Positions 14,218 to 22,622 of a DNA stretch of 64,000 bases are shown piece after piece. Position 1 is the first letter of the stretch. Each line of letters starts with the position of its first letter. The notes below the pieces were generated by a model. It worked only from the letters and a program-made list of their open reading frames with translations, was not told where the DNA came from and searched no databases. This DNA comes from Enterococcus termitis (GTDB lineage Bacteria; Bacillota; Bacilli; Lactobacillales; Enterococcaceae): contig NZ_MIJY01000012.1 of NCBI RefSeq assembly GCF_001730305.1, positions 248,001-312,000 on the forward strand, written 5' to 3'. The position numbers were made by a program, and so were the translations under genes.

Positions 14218-14315
14218 GGCACCTCCTTAACATTAAATTACAGACAAGCATGCATATCTGTATGCAAAGATTACCAAACAATTAATTAGATTTAAACCCT
14301 TTTTATTAAATTTTG

Positions 14316-14321
14316 ATTATA
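14316..14321 (-). promoter_or_regulatory. Probable -10 of the peptide gene (Rgg-dependent promoter)
   Basis: TATAAT on the minus strand, about 100 nt upstream of the peptide start, with no recognisable -35 at the right distance. A good -10 without a -35 is typical of promoters that need an activator such as peptide-bound Rgg. A second TATAAT at 14389-14394 on the + strand serves rgg. Confidence 0.45.
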
Positions 14322-14417
14322 TGACATAAAGTAGTCACTTATTTATATTAATTTTAAAAAAGCAGGTGATTATAATCATTTAATTTGTTATAATGACAAA
14401 CAAATGGAGGTAACATT

Positions 14418-15329
14418 ATGAATATAGGCGATTCTTTACGTTTTATACGAACCAAAAAAAATATTAAGCAAAAGGAAATGATTCCAGATCACCAAGATTC
14501 TTCTACATATTCTAGGATTGAAAACAATCAAAGAGTAATTAAAATAGATGATCTAGAAGCAATACTTCTCAAACTAGATATAGAAGCAGATGAATTTTTT
14601 TCATACGCCAGTCTGGACAAGGAATACGAAAAATTTCTACATTATTATTACTATTGTGCAAATCATCCAACCAATCAGACTACTAAAAAGCACCTGTTAG
14701 ATATATATTTTAATATTGAAAAAAAACGAATCAAAACCATTAAAGACTTATCAAACTATTACGCCATTAAATCCTATTTTCACAAATTTTGGGATGAAGT
14801 AGAGGAAATCTCAAATGAAGAGATTGACATAATATACAATCAATTGTCACAAGCTAAGTATTTTTTCGGATTTGAATACAAACTACTATGCAACACAATA
14901 AGCTTCTTTTCTAAGGAACAAGCAAAAATACTTATTCAAAAAGCATATCCTATAGAAAATGAAAGTATTCGTGACTATACAACAAAAAAATTTGCTTACA
15001 ACACTCTCATCAACCTAATTTCTATTACTTTACATCAAAAAGATTACGACTTAACAAAAAAATACATAAGTATAGCAAAAAAATCCGATAAAACCAACAC
15101 TAACTACAGCTTTCGGATGAACCTAAAATATCTCGAAAATTTAACCAACTGGATTGAAACAGGCGAACCAAAATATATGCAACAAATTACTAACTTCATA
15201 TCGATTTTAGAAGATATTGGAGATTTTGAACATGCAAATAATGTCAAAGTAGAAGTAAAAGAATTGACTCACCACAAAGATAAGGATACTAAGGCACCAT
15301 ATGCCGTTGGGTTAATTAAAGAAAGCTAG
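14418..15329 (+). CDS. Rgg/MutR (RNPP-type) peptide-responsive transcription regulator
   Basis: A 303-residue protein. The XRE helix-turn-helix is at residues 4-62 (GDSLRFIRTKKNIKQKEMIP, STYSRIENNQRVIKIDD). The rest is an all-helical region of about 230 residues built like the TPR-like repeats of Rgg/PrgX/PlcR, where a short peptide binds. Length (about 285-305) and spacing fit Rgg. GGAGG lies 7 nt before the ATG and TATAAT 24 nt before it. A divergent 21-22-residue hydrophobic peptide gene is its likely ligand gene. It has its own terminator and lies at the right end of the element, so it probably controls the peptide and perhaps transfer. Confidence 0.85.
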   Translation: MNIGDSLRFIRTKKNIKQKEMIPDHQDSSTYSRIENNQRVIKIDDLEAILLKLDIEADEFFSYASLDKEYEKFLHYYYYCANHPTNQTTKKHLLDIYFNIEKKRIKTIKDLSNYYAIKSYFHKFWDEVEEISNEEIDIIYNQLSQAKYFFGFEYKLLCNTISFFSKEQAKILIQKAYPIENESIRDYTTKKFAYNTLINLISITLHQKDYDLTKKYISIAKKSDKTNTNYSFRMNLKYLENLTNWIETGEPKYMQQITNFISILEDIGDFEHANNVKVEVKELTHHKDKDTKAPYAVGLIKES

Positions 15330-15349
15330 ATTTATAATTCAAACAAACT

Positions 15350-15397
15350 AAAAAAAGACCTACTGGGAACATTCGTGAGAACAGTAGGTCATTTTTT
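15350..15397. terminator. Bidirectional terminator at the right end of the element
   Basis: GACCTACTG...CAGTAGGTC (9-bp stem, 15357-15390) is flanked by AAAAAAA on the left and TTTTTT on the right. It can end rgg transcription and transcripts coming leftward from adcCA, insulating the element. Confidence 0.8.
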
Positions 15398-15467
15398 AAT
15401 ACATTTGTACAAAACAAGATTGATAGAAACGCTTATATTACAGTGTTTTTGCTCTAATTACTATTAA

Positions 15468-16148
15468 TTATGAACTCATATGAAAGCATCTCCACTGTGA
15501 ATCCTCCTTCCGAACCAGACGAATTTGTCGATCTGCATATGATTTTATATCCTCATGATCATGTGTGATCATCAAAATCGCTTTACCGTGATCATGCGCA
15601 TTGTGTCTTAATAGTCGATAAAATTCATTTCTAGACGTTTCATCCATTCCTGTTGTTGGTTCATCTAAAATAAATAAATCAGGGTCTGTCGCAAAAATAC
15701 GAGCCAAACTGATGCGTTGTTTTTGTCCACCGGAAAGTTCTCCGATTCGCTTATGGCGCATCTCCCACATACCGACTGCTTTTAATGCTTTTTCTACGTG
15801 CTGATGATCTCTTTTGGTCAATGGTTTGAACCAACGATTGCGTGGAAAACGACCAGAGCGTACCAATTCGATCACTGTACTTGGAAAGCCCGCATTAAAT
15901 GAGGCTACTTGCTGAGGGATATAGCCAATACTAAGCTTTTCTCCCTCACTGTTTTCTTTAGAAATAGTTATCGTGCCTTTGGTCGGCTTCAGTAAGCCTA
16001 AGCTACTCTTGATCAGCGTTGATTTCGCTGCACCATTTTCCCCCGTCAAAATCACAAATTCACCGGGATCTACATGATAAGAAACACCTTCTAAGACAGG
16101 CTCATCATCATAATAAAATGTGAGATCTTTGACTTCTAGATAATGCAT
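15468..16148 (-). CDS. adcC: Zinc ABC transporter, ATP-binding subunit AdcC
   Basis: A 226-residue ATPase of the cluster-9 metal ABC importers. Walker A is GENGAAKST (residues 36-44), the signature LSGGQKQR, and Walker [11 protein letters not shown]. It energises zinc uptake with AdcA and the permease AdcB. It follows adcA by 41 nt, so the two form an operon. AdcC of streptococci continues about a dozen residues past the conserved WRCF; here the protein ends WRCFHMSS and the mobile element starts right there. The normal next gene, adcB, is not present. The C-terminus was probably replaced at insertion; the core ATPase is intact. Confidence 0.9.
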   Translation of the reverse strand: MHYLEVKDLTFYYDDEPVLEGVSYHVDPGEFVILTGENGAAKSTLIKSSLGLLKPTKGTITISKENSEGEKLSIGYIPQQVASFNAGFPSTVIELVRSGRFPRNRWFKPLTKRDHQHVEKALKAVGMWEMRHKRIGELSGGQKQRISLARIFATDPDLFILDEPTTGMDETSRNEFYRLLRHNAHDHGKAILMITHDHEDIKSYADRQIRLVRKEDSQWRCFHMSS

Positions 16149-16189
16149 GACTCTGCTCCTTTTTAGATTGGTATGTCAATGTACCTAAT

Positions 16190-17152
16190 CTACTTAATAC
16201 TTTTTTTCAAGGCTTCAAGATTAGCTCTCATGACAGAAATATAGTCTTCGCCTTGCTCTTGTTCTTGTTTTGTAATACTTTCAAGCGGGTTAAGCACAGA
16301 TAACTCTACACCCGTTTCTTTAGCTAATGTTTGTGCAACCTTTGATGATGCGGATGTTTCAAAATAAATCACAGATACATCATGAGCTTCGATGTATTTC
16401 TTTAGTTCAGCTAAACGGCTTGGTGAAGGTTCTTGATCAGGAGAAATGCCCGCAATCGATTCCTGGGTCAAACCATATTGTTTCGCTAAATAACCAAATG
16501 CTGCATGTTGAGTGACGAATGTCTTGTTTTTAGCATCGCTCAACGCTTCTTTATACTCGGTATCAAGAGCGGCTAATTTTTCAAGATAGGCTGCTGTATT
16601 TTTTTCGAACACTGCTTTTTGTTCTGGATATTTTTTGACTAATGCATCACGGATCGCTTCGACTTCCTTTTGTGCTAAAACTGGATCTAACCATACATGG
16701 GGATCTAATTCATGATCGTGATCATGTTCTTCGTGATCGGCCTCATCATCTTCATGGTCGTGAGCTGCACCTTCCATTAAATCAATAGAAGCAGCCGCTT
16801 CTACAACTGCGACTTTTTTCTGATCGACATTTTCCAATACATCTTCCACCCAGGTTTCTAATTCATGGCTATTATACACAAAGGCATCTGCATCCGTTAT
16901 TTTAGCGATATCTTTTGCACTAGGCTCATAATCATGCGGCTCTGTACCTGCTGGGATCAACAGTTGAACATCGCCGGCATCTCCAACGACATTTTTAGCA
17001 AAATCATACATCGGATAAAAAGTAGTCACAACTTTTATTTTATCACCTTTTGTCGTTTTGTCTGCTTCTTTTGTCTGCCCGCAAGCCGCTAGTGTGAACA
17101 ACGTGGTAAATACAAGAATTCCTGTAAAGTATAGCCATTTATTTTTTCTCAT
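16190..17152 (-). CDS. adcA: Zinc-binding lipoprotein AdcA (ZnuA family)
   Basis: A 320-residue cluster-9 solute-binding protein. A lipoprotein signal ends with the lipobox LAAC (Cys24 region). The zinc-ligand His in GTEPHDYEPS, an internal His/Asp/Glu-rich loop (HDHEDDEADHEEHDHDH, about residues 130-150) and HVWLDPV are all present. It captures Zn(II) outside the membrane and hands it to the permease. It lacks the C-terminal ZinT domain of the streptococcal AdcA. A Zur-like palindrome lies just upstream, so it should be induced in zinc shortage. It is first in the operon with adcC. Confidence 0.92.
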   Translation of the reverse strand: MRKNKWLYFTGILVFTTLFTLAACGQTKEADKTTKGDKIKVVTTFYPMYDFAKNVVGDAGDVQLLIPAGTEPHDYEPSAKDIAKITDADAFVYNSHELETWVEDVLENVDQKKVAVVEAAASIDLMEGAAHDHEDDEADHEEHDHDHELDPHVWLDPVLAQKEVEAIRDALVKKYPEQKAVFEKNTAAYLEKLAALDTEYKEALSDAKNKTFVTQHAAFGYLAKQYGLTQESIAGISPDQEPSPSRLAELKKYIEAHDVSVIYFETSASSKVAQTLAKETGVELSVLNPLESITKQEQEQGEDYISVMRANLEALKKSIK

Positions 17153-17182
17153 CTCGTTTCCCCATTTCGATTTGTCTTATTT

Positions 17183-17203
17183 AAATCGTAATATTTACGA
17201 TTT
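17183..17203. promoter_or_regulatory. Zur-like box upstream of adcA
   Basis: AAATCGTAATATTTACGATTT is a near-perfect palindrome that differs at one central position from the Bacillus Zur consensus TCGTAATNATTACGA. It lies about 30 nt upstream of the adcA start. It implies control by a Fur-family zinc repressor rather than by the streptococcal MarR-type AdcR. Confidence 0.65.
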
Positions 17204-17256
17204 GGTAGCAAGAACTAATTTAACAGAAGGAAAGTGGTACGTCAAGAGAAATATAT

Positions 17257-17314
17257 GAAATAAGTAAAAGTGTGGAGGAATCATTATTGATTCCTCCACA
17301 CTTTTACTTATTTC
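17257..17314. terminator. Terminator between ispE and adcA with 27-bp perfect stem
   Basis: A perfect 27-bp inverted repeat with a TTAT loop. Its arm on the ispE side includes the ispE stop codon (17308-17310) and the last codon. It can stop transcription from ispE (leftward) and insulates adcA. Confidence 0.75.
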
Positions 17315-18159
17315 AATGTCCTTACAAGATAAACTTCATCACAAAAGCCTTTTAGCCCATTATAAATTCGTTGTGCACGAGTTTTCTTTTCACATAATGC
17401 AAAAACAGTCGGACCGCTACCACTCATCAAGGCAGCATCTGCGCCGTAAGTGAGCATCCGATCTTTGATTTGTTGGATCACTGGATGACGCTTTATAGTC
17501 ACGCCTTCTAAAGCATTACCGATTTTTTCCGTCATCAAATAATAGTCATCTGTCTCAACAGCCTGACGAATTCCAGCGATATCAGGATGCTGAATACTAT
17601 TAAATGATAAACTACCAAAAATCGAACTTGTTGAAACACTCATCTTAGGTTTAACTAAAACGACCCAGCATTGTGGCATCGAAGGTAAAAATTCAATTTT
17701 TTCACCTCGACCTGTAACAAACGCCGTACCGCCATGAATACAATAAGGAACATCTGAACCTATGCGGCTGCCCAGATCTGCTAACTGCTCCAGCGTTAAA
17801 TTTAAATTCCACAGGCGATTGAGCCCCCGAAACGTTGCTGCACAGTCACTACTGCCGCCTGCCAAACCTGCTGCAACAGGAATTCGTTTTTCTATTATAA
17901 TTTTGACACCTTGTGTTAGATGAAACGTCTGCTTTAATAACTCTGCTGCTTGATAGACATGGTTTCTTCTATCCACTGGTAAGAAAGAGCTGTCTGTCTC
18001 GATCACAATCTCATCTTGCGGCAGCTCTTCAAATATTAGCCGATCTGCCAAGTCTACACTAGCCATGATCATCTCTAACTCATGATAACCATCTTTTCGT
18101 TTATAAAGAGCATCCAACCCCAAATTGATTTTTGCGGGTGCCTTTTCTATGATTTCCAT
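17308..18159 (-). CDS. ispE: 4-diphosphocytidyl-2-C-methyl-D-erythritol kinase IspE
   Basis: A GHMP-family kinase of 283 residues that phosphorylates the 2-OH of CDP-methylerythritol in the MEP isoprenoid pathway. The N-terminal KAPAKINLGLDALYKRKDGYH motif, the ATP loop PVAAGLAGGSSDCAAT and the C-terminal SGSGPTVFAL are intact. I chose the ATG at 18159, with AGGTG upstream; an upstream GTG belongs to that site. The stop lies in the terminator stem. IspD and IspF are also in this window, so it is probably part of a working MEP pathway rather than an orphan. Confidence 0.92.
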   Translation of the reverse strand: MEIIEKAPAKINLGLDALYKRKDGYHELEMIMASVDLADRLIFEELPQDEIVIETDSSFLPVDRRNHVYQAAELLKQTFHLTQGVKIIIEKRIPVAAGLAGGSSDCAATFRGLNRLWNLNLTLEQLADLGSRIGSDVPYCIHGGTAFVTGRGEKIEFLPSMPQCWVVLVKPKMSVSTSSIFGSLSFNSIQHPDIAGIRQAVETDDYYLMTEKIGNALEGVTIKRHPVIQQIKDRMLTYGADAALMSGSGPTVFALCEKKTRAQRIYNGLKGFCDEVYLVRTLK

Positions 18160-18300
18160 TATTTTCACCTATCTAATCTGATACTCCGACCAACTTCACA
18201 ATCTTTTAAATTCTAACATATGTTGTTTGAGATGTATAGATTTGTTAAGAAAATGATGAATACAATGGAAATTTTCCCTTCCTTTTTCTTATCATTAAAC

Positions 18301-18346
18301 AGAAAAGGCTACATTAAAACGTTTCCGTTTTAATGTAGCCTTTTCT
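18301..18346. terminator. Terminator between veg and ispE, 21-bp perfect stem
   Basis: AGAAAAGGCTACATTAAAAC plus G, loop TTTC, and the exact complement. It stands between the veg stop and the ispE start, so veg is probably monocistronic. Confidence 0.7.
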
Positions 18347-18353
18347 CTCAATC

Positions 18354-18599
18354 TTAGACTGCTTCACTGACAAACTCAATCTCTACTGTGCGTGTCAACA
18401 CATCAGAATAACTATAAGAAACTCGTTCAAATGAGTTTTCATCCGGATCTAAATCTACAACGAAGACAGATGGATACGTTTCTGTCAAAATACCTTTACG
18501 TTCAGTTTGACGCTTTCTGCCGGTCTGAGCAACTAATGTGATTTTGCTGCCGATACGACATTCTAAATCTTTTTTAATTGACGCTAAAGTTGTTGGCAT
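18354..18599 (-). CDS. veg: Veg family protein
   Basis: An 81-residue protein. The start MPTTLASIKKDLECRIGSKI is typical of Veg, so the ATG at 18599 (GAGGTG upstream) is chosen over an upstream one. The beta-rich centre (RKGILTETYPSVFVVDLD) and the end LTRTVEIEF fit. In Bacillus subtilis Veg is linked to biofilm matrix gene control; its mechanism is not settled. Its position beside ispE and the sigH-yacP cluster is the usual one in Firmicutes. Confidence 0.9.
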   Translation of the reverse strand: MPTTLASIKKDLECRIGSKITLVAQTGRKRQTERKGILTETYPSVFVVDLDPDENSFERVSYSYSDVLTRTVEIEFVSEAV

Positions 18600-18733
18600 T
18601 GCATTCACCTCAACCTTCATTGTAACACATACAGATAAAAATATCAAGTTTACCATAGCAGAAAATGAAATGCAACTAATTATGATTCATTTGCAGATAA
18701 TTATTTCATGTGAAAAAAAATAAAAATTCTCAT

Positions 18734-19294
18734 TTAATCATAAATAATAGATTTCAGCTTTTTTTTAGCTCGATCATACGCACTTCTGACAGTGATTTCG
18801 CGGCTTGCGGTAGCCTTCGCAATCTCTTTCAGCTCTTTACCATTCATAAATTCTTGAAAAGTCGTTCGTTCAAACGGCGATAATACATAGGGCAGCTCTT
18901 CTAATTTCTCTCTGATAATCATTTGTTCCAAGACATCTGCCTCTTCGATTCCGATGTAGTCAAAAAAAGCTTCTCCCTTAATCTCCATTTTTTGATCCAA
19001 TGAAACGGATTGTACATCGATCGTCCGTTTAAACGCACATTGTTTTCGAATAAGACTGCGCACATGATTTTCAAAATTTGACTTGAAAAACTTCCCAATA
19101 GAAACGCTATATGTCTCCTCATATTTTTCAAGTGAACGATAGAAAATGATCCTCCCTTCCTGCAACCAATCTTCCTTGTCAAAATCTTTCAAATAGTACT
19201 TCTTCCGAAAATTGTACACGATGGGATGATAGTTTCGATACAGTCGATCAAAAGCTGCCCCATCTCCTTTTAAAATGTCTCCATACTTCCCCAT
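18734..19294 (-). CDS. sigH: SigH/ComX-like alternative sigma factor
   Basis: A 186-residue sigma-70-family protein. Region 2 is at about residues 10-80 (AFDRLYRNYHPIVYNFRKKY, EDWLQEGRIIFYRSLEKYE). Region 4 is at the C-terminus (LSPFERTTFQEFMNGKELKE, then TVRSAYDRAKKKLKS). The locus yacP-sigH is the same as in staphylococci and bacilli, where this sigma controls competence genes. I chose the ATG at 19294 (AAAGGAG 8 nt upstream). The ribosome site is overlapped by a 15-bp inverted repeat, suggesting that translation is normally low. Confidence 0.85.
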   Translation of the reverse strand: MGKYGDILKGDGAAFDRLYRNYHPIVYNFRKKYYLKDFDKEDWLQEGRIIFYRSLEKYEETYSVSIGKFFKSNFENHVRSLIRKQCAFKRTIDVQSVSLDQKMEIKGEAFFDYIGIEEADVLEQMIIREKLEELPYVLSPFERTTFQEFMNGKELKEIAKATASREITVRSAYDRAKKKLKSIIYD

Positions 19295-19305
19295 ACCATT
19301 TTCTC

Positions 19306-19341
19306 CTTTCAAACATTTTTCTATATAAAAATGTTTGAAAG
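19306..19341 (-). promoter_or_regulatory. Inverted repeat covering the sigH ribosome binding site
   Basis: CTTTCAAACATTTTT, loop ATATAG, AAAAATGTTTGAAAG on the minus strand. The last four bases of the stem (AAAG) are the first bases of the SD AAAGGAG. In the mRNA this would hide part of the ribosome site. A similar upstream repeat represses sigH translation in Staphylococcus aureus. Confidence 0.7.
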
Positions 19342-19384
19342 AAGCGTATCATTATCATTTGTACAAACAGAAGCGAACAAGTGT

Positions 19385-19915
19385 TTAATCCTTCTTTTTA
19401 GACAATTCGTCTAGCTTATCAGACAATTTTGACAATTGTTCTAAATTCCATGGAGAATTTCTTCGAAAATCTTGAAAGTGAATATCTGTTGCGTGGATCG
19501 CTATTGTGCGTTCTGATTTTTTTACACTTTTATATAGTTCATTTGCAGACGTCCGCAATGCGCCTTTAGAGAAAACCAGCCATTGTTCAGCCAAATCACT
19601 CGTTGCGACCGTGACCTGGGTCAAACGGTCATTTTTCTCTCCGGCAATTCGCTCAATATAGCTATCAGCCGTTTCATCTTCTTTCGTAAAAACAACTGTC
19701 AGTAGATACTTTTTATAGGTTTGCTGAATACCTGGAACAAGCTGAGCATCAAAAACAACAATCACCTCTAAATCCTCATATTTCGCATAATTAGACAGAC
19801 GTTGCAGTAAGGCTTCTCTGGCATCTTCCAGTTTATTTTGATTCTTCAATTTAACAAGTTCCGGCCAGGCCCCAATCATATTGTAACCGTCAACGATTAG
19901 TAATTGTTTTTTCAT
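19385..19915 (-). CDS. yacP: YacP-like NYN/PIN-domain ribonuclease (Rae1 type)
   Basis: A 176-residue NYN-domain protein. The acidic cluster LLIVDGYNMIGAWPEL at the N-terminus, VIVVFDAQ, and EDETADSYIERI and ATSD further on are the metal-binding residues of the PIN-like fold. The Bacillus homologue Rae1 cleaves mRNA in the ribosomal A site. I chose the ATG at 19915 (GAAGGTGAG upstream). It is in the usual rlmB-yacP-sigH order. Confidence 0.88.
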   Translation of the reverse strand: MKKQLLIVDGYNMIGAWPELVKLKNQNKLEDAREALLQRLSNYAKYEDLEVIVVFDAQLVPGIQQTYKKYLLTVVFTKEDETADSYIERIAGEKNDRLTQVTVATSDLAEQWLVFSKGALRTSANELYKSVKKSERTIAIHATDIHFQDFRRNSPWNLEQLSKLSDKLDELSKKKD

Positions 19916-19985
19916 TTTTGTATTCTCACCTTCTCCATACAAAGTAATAATTATTTTAATTTTTATCCTGTACCTCTATTTAACT

Positions 19986-20825
19986 CTACAAAGGATTACG
20001 TCCTCGATATACTTCATACATCAACAATCCTGCAGCAACACCTGCATTCAAACTTTGAACATGACCCGTCATTGGAATCGTCAATAATTCATCCACTTCT
20101 TTATGAAGACCTTGACTCATACCTCGGCCTTCATTACCGATAATCAATGCAATCGCTCCTTGTGTATTCCATTGACGGTAATCTGTTCCTTTCATATCCG
20201 TTCCGAAAATCCAAAAATTATTTTCTTTCAATGCAGCAATACTTTGCGACAAATTAGTCACACGAGCAACTGGAATATATTCGACAGCTCCTGTTGAAGC
20301 CTTTGTTACAACTGGAGTGATTCCAACAGCACGATGTTTGGGAATAATGATTCCATCCACGCCTGTGGCATCCGCTGTTCTTAGAATAGAGCCAAAATTA
20401 TGAGGATCTTCCAAGCTATCTAAAATTAAAAAGAACGGTGTTTCTGTCTTTTCTTTTGTACGTAAAAGTAATTCGTCCAGTGTTAGATACTCGTATGCTG
20501 TAATCGCCAATACGATGCCTTGATGAACTCCGTGATCGGTCATAGTATCTAGTTTTTGCTTAGGAACCCATTTTACAGGAACAGCATTTTCTTTTGCCAA
20601 GATTTTTAATTGCTCGACTTTTTCTCCTTTGCTGTCTTCTTGCAGGAATAATTTATTCCCTCTTCCTTGCTGGATCGCTTCAACCGTTGCATGATTACCG
20701 AAAACAAAATTATCTTCAACTGTTTCCTCAGTTGTTTTGCGCTCTTTTTTCAGTGGTTCTTTTTTAAATGATTGTTTCTTTTTAGGTTTTCCTTCTTTAA
20801 ATGGACGCTTTTTATCATTTCTCAT
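19986..20825 (-). CDS. rlmB: 23S rRNA (guanosine-2'-O)-methyltransferase RlmB (TrmH family)
   Basis: A SpoU/TrmH-family methyltransferase of about 279 residues. A Lys-rich tail of about 40 residues is followed by the substrate-binding domain ([13 protein letters not shown]) and the knotted SPOUT domain with [30 protein letters not shown] and [20 protein letters not shown], the three family motifs. It makes Gm2251 in 23S rRNA. The start at 20825 overlaps the end of mrnC, showing coupled translation. The lysine-rich extension is common in enterococci and lactobacilli. Confidence 0.92.
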   Translation of the reverse strand: MRNDKKRPFKEGKPKKKQSFKKEPLKKERKTTEETVEDNFVFGNHATVEAIQQGRGNKLFLQEDSKGEKVEQLKILAKENAVPVKWVPKQKLDTMTDHGVHQGIVLAITAYEYLTLDELLLRTKEKTETPFFLILDSLEDPHNFGSILRTADATGVDGIIIPKHRAVGITPVVTKASTGAVEYIPVARVTNLSQSIAALKENNFWIFGTDMKGTDYRQWNTQGAIALIIGNEGRGMSQGLHKEVDELLTIPMTGHVQSLNAGVAAGLLMYEVYRGRNPL

Positions 20826-21213
20826 TTTTTTCACCTACTTTTTTGATACACCAATCGATCAGTTCTTCTAGACGTTCTGTCTGTTTTGTTAAATGGAGAT
20901 AGCCCATTAATGATTCAAAGCCTGTAGCTACACGATAGGTGGTAATATCCGCATTTTTTGCAGAAGTATGACTTTTGGCATTACGTCCACGCTTATACAT
21001 CGTTTCTTCTGCTTCCGTCAACAGTTGTTCTTCCAACATCAACTGAATCAAAGAGGCCTGTGCTTTGGCCGAAACATAATGTGTTGCCATTCGATGTAGT
21101 GTATTTGGTTTTGTTTGTCCTTGCTCTACTAAGTAGTCACGAATGTAGATTTCATAAATCGCATCTCCTACATAAGCTAATGCCAAACCGTTTAATTGTG
21201 TATAATCTCTCAT
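20815..21213 (-). CDS. mrnC: Mini-ribonuclease III
   Basis: A 132-residue RNase III catalytic domain without a dsRNA-binding domain. [19 protein letters not shown] holds the acidic signature, and [14 protein letters not shown] and ESLMGYLHL follow. It matures 23S rRNA ends. It overlaps cysS upstream by 4 nt and rlmB downstream by 11 nt, a cysS-mrnC-rlmB coupling seen widely in Firmicutes. Confidence 0.93.
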   Translation of the reverse strand: MRDYTQLNGLALAYVGDAIYEIYIRDYLVEQGQTKPNTLHRMATHYVSAKAQASLIQLMLEEQLLTEAEETMYKRGRNAKSHTSAKNADITTYRVATGFESLMGYLHLTKQTERLEELIDWCIKKVGEKNEK

Positions 21214-22622
21214 TCACTTCTTCTCCATCTAGTCCCTTGAGCTGTATCTTCCAAGGTTATTCCTTTGTCTTTCAATAAATCACGGATCTCATCACTACGA
21301 GCAAAATCTCGGTTTTTGCGTGCCTGATTTCGTTCTTCGATCAGTTGGTCAATCTCATCATCTACTAACTCGTCAGATAAGAAAACAATCCCAAAAATAC
21401 TTAACCATTGCTCAAATTGTTCCAATGCTTTATCCGTCACAACCTGCGATACCGTTTCTTGCTCACTATATTGATTGATCCATTTTGCCAATTCATACAC
21501 GACGGTAATCCCATTTGCTGCATTGAAATCGTCATCCATCTCTGTTGTAAAGCGAACTTCTAAATCAGCTAATTCATGCAATTTTCTTTCGTCTTCATCG
21601 AGTTGTGCGGCAGCACCTGTTTTTCTGAAGGATAAATTCTCAAACGCATTTCTCAGCTTTTGTAAATTGACACCCGCTTCTTTAATTGTCGCTTCGCTAT
21701 AGCGGATTGGACGGCGATATTGTGTCGTCGCCATAAAGAATCGCAGAATTTGCGGATCGATCTGCTTTGCCAGTTCGTGAACTGTTACAAAGTTTCCTAG
21801 TGATTTACTCATTTTTTCATCATCTTCACCGATGGTTACATAGCCATTATGCATCCAGTAATTGGCAAAGGTTTGGCCTGTTTTAGCTTCGCTTTGGGCA
21901 ATTTCATTTTCATGGTGAGGAAACTCTAGGTCTTGACCGCCTCCATGGATATCAATTGTATCACCTAAATGTTTTGTAGCCATAACAGAACACTCGATAT
22001 GCCAGCCAGGACGCCCCGCTCCCCAAGGTGACTCCCAAGAAATTTCTCCAGCTTTGGCACCTTTCCACAACGCAAAATCCAATGGATCTTCCTTTAGTTC
22101 TTGCTCAACGCCCGTTCGTTGGCTGGCGCCAACTTCTAATTCATCGATAGACTGATGACTCAATTTACCGTAGCCATCAAAATTACGCGTTCGGTAGTAT
22201 ACATCACCTTTTGCTTCATAGGCATACCCTTTATCGATCAACGCTTCAATAAAAATCAAAATATCCGGCATATGATCCATAACACGAGGATGACTAGTTG
22301 CAGGCTGAACATTCAGTGACTGAGTATCTTCTTCAAACGCTTGAATAAAACGATCGGCAACTTCCGGTGCAGTAATCCCCAACTCATTGGCGGCACGAAT
22401 AATTTTGTCATCGACATCAGTGAAATTAGATACATAATTGACTTCATAGCCGCGATATTCTAAATATCGTCTGATTGTATCAAACGCAATTGTGCTGCGG
22501 GCATTCCCAATATGGATATAGTTGTAAACGGTTGGTCCGCAGACATACATCCGGACTTTACCAGCTTCGATCGGTTGAAATATTTCTTTTTCTCTTGTTA
22601 ATGTATTATAGATTTGAATCAT
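21210..22622 (-). CDS. cysS: Cysteinyl-tRNA synthetase
   Basis: A class I synthetase of about 470 residues. The HIGH-type motif is YIHIGNARS, a zinc-binding Cys is in [10 protein letters not shown], and GWHIECSVM and the KMSKS loop [11 protein letters not shown] are present. I chose the ATG at 22622 because GGAGG precedes it and the family begins [13 protein letters not shown]; upstream codons in frame belong to cysE. It overlaps cysE by 17 nt. Regulation by cysteine starvation through the upstream T-box is likely. Confidence 0.95.
   Translation of the reverse strand: MIQIYNTLTREKEIFQPIEAGKVRMYVCGPTVYNYIHIGNARSTIAFDTIRRYLEYRGYEVNYVSNFTDVDDKIIRAANELGITAPEVADRFIQAFEEDTQSLNVQPATSHPRVMDHMPDILIFIEALIDKGYAYEAKGDVYYRTRNFDGYGKLSHQSIDELEVGASQRTGVEQELKEDPLDFALWKGAKAGEISWESPWGAGRPGWHIECSVMATKHLGDTIDIHGGGQDLEFPHHENEIAQSEAKTGQTFANYWMHNGYVTIGEDDEKMSKSLGNFVTVHELAKQIDPQILRFFMATTQYRRPIRYSEATIKEAGVNLQKLRNAFENLSFRKTGAAAQLDEDERKLHELADLEVRFTTEMDDDFNAANGITVVYELAKWINQYSEQETVSQVVTDKALEQFEQWLSIFGIVFLSDELVDDEIDQLIEERNQARKNRDFARSDEIRDLLKDKGITLEDTAQGTRWRRSE

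Larger units (their letters stand above)
1..15467. mobile_element. Right part of a Tn916-type integrative conjugative element
   Basis: The stretch carries a FtsK-type coupling ATPase, two DUF961 proteins, an ArdA protein and many small genes of unknown function, nearly all on the minus strand and tightly packed. This is the signature of the Tn916/ICE superfamily regulation and transfer modules (orf23-orf22-orf21-orf18 equivalents). Its right end has the repressor and rgg regulators. Housekeeping genes start abruptly with adcC at 15468, so the right boundary is inferred to lie between the rgg terminator (about 15397) and the adcC stop. The left end, relaxase, VirB4/VirB6-like genes and integrase are outside the window. 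No attachment repeat can be recognised from one end. Confidence 0.85.

Noticed and set aside
14087-14281. A 64-residue Cys-rich minus-strand frame over the SHP-like gene
   Set aside because: It lacks a ribosome site, has an unnatural composition and is out of frame with the 22-codon peptide, which has an ideal ribosome site in the same place.
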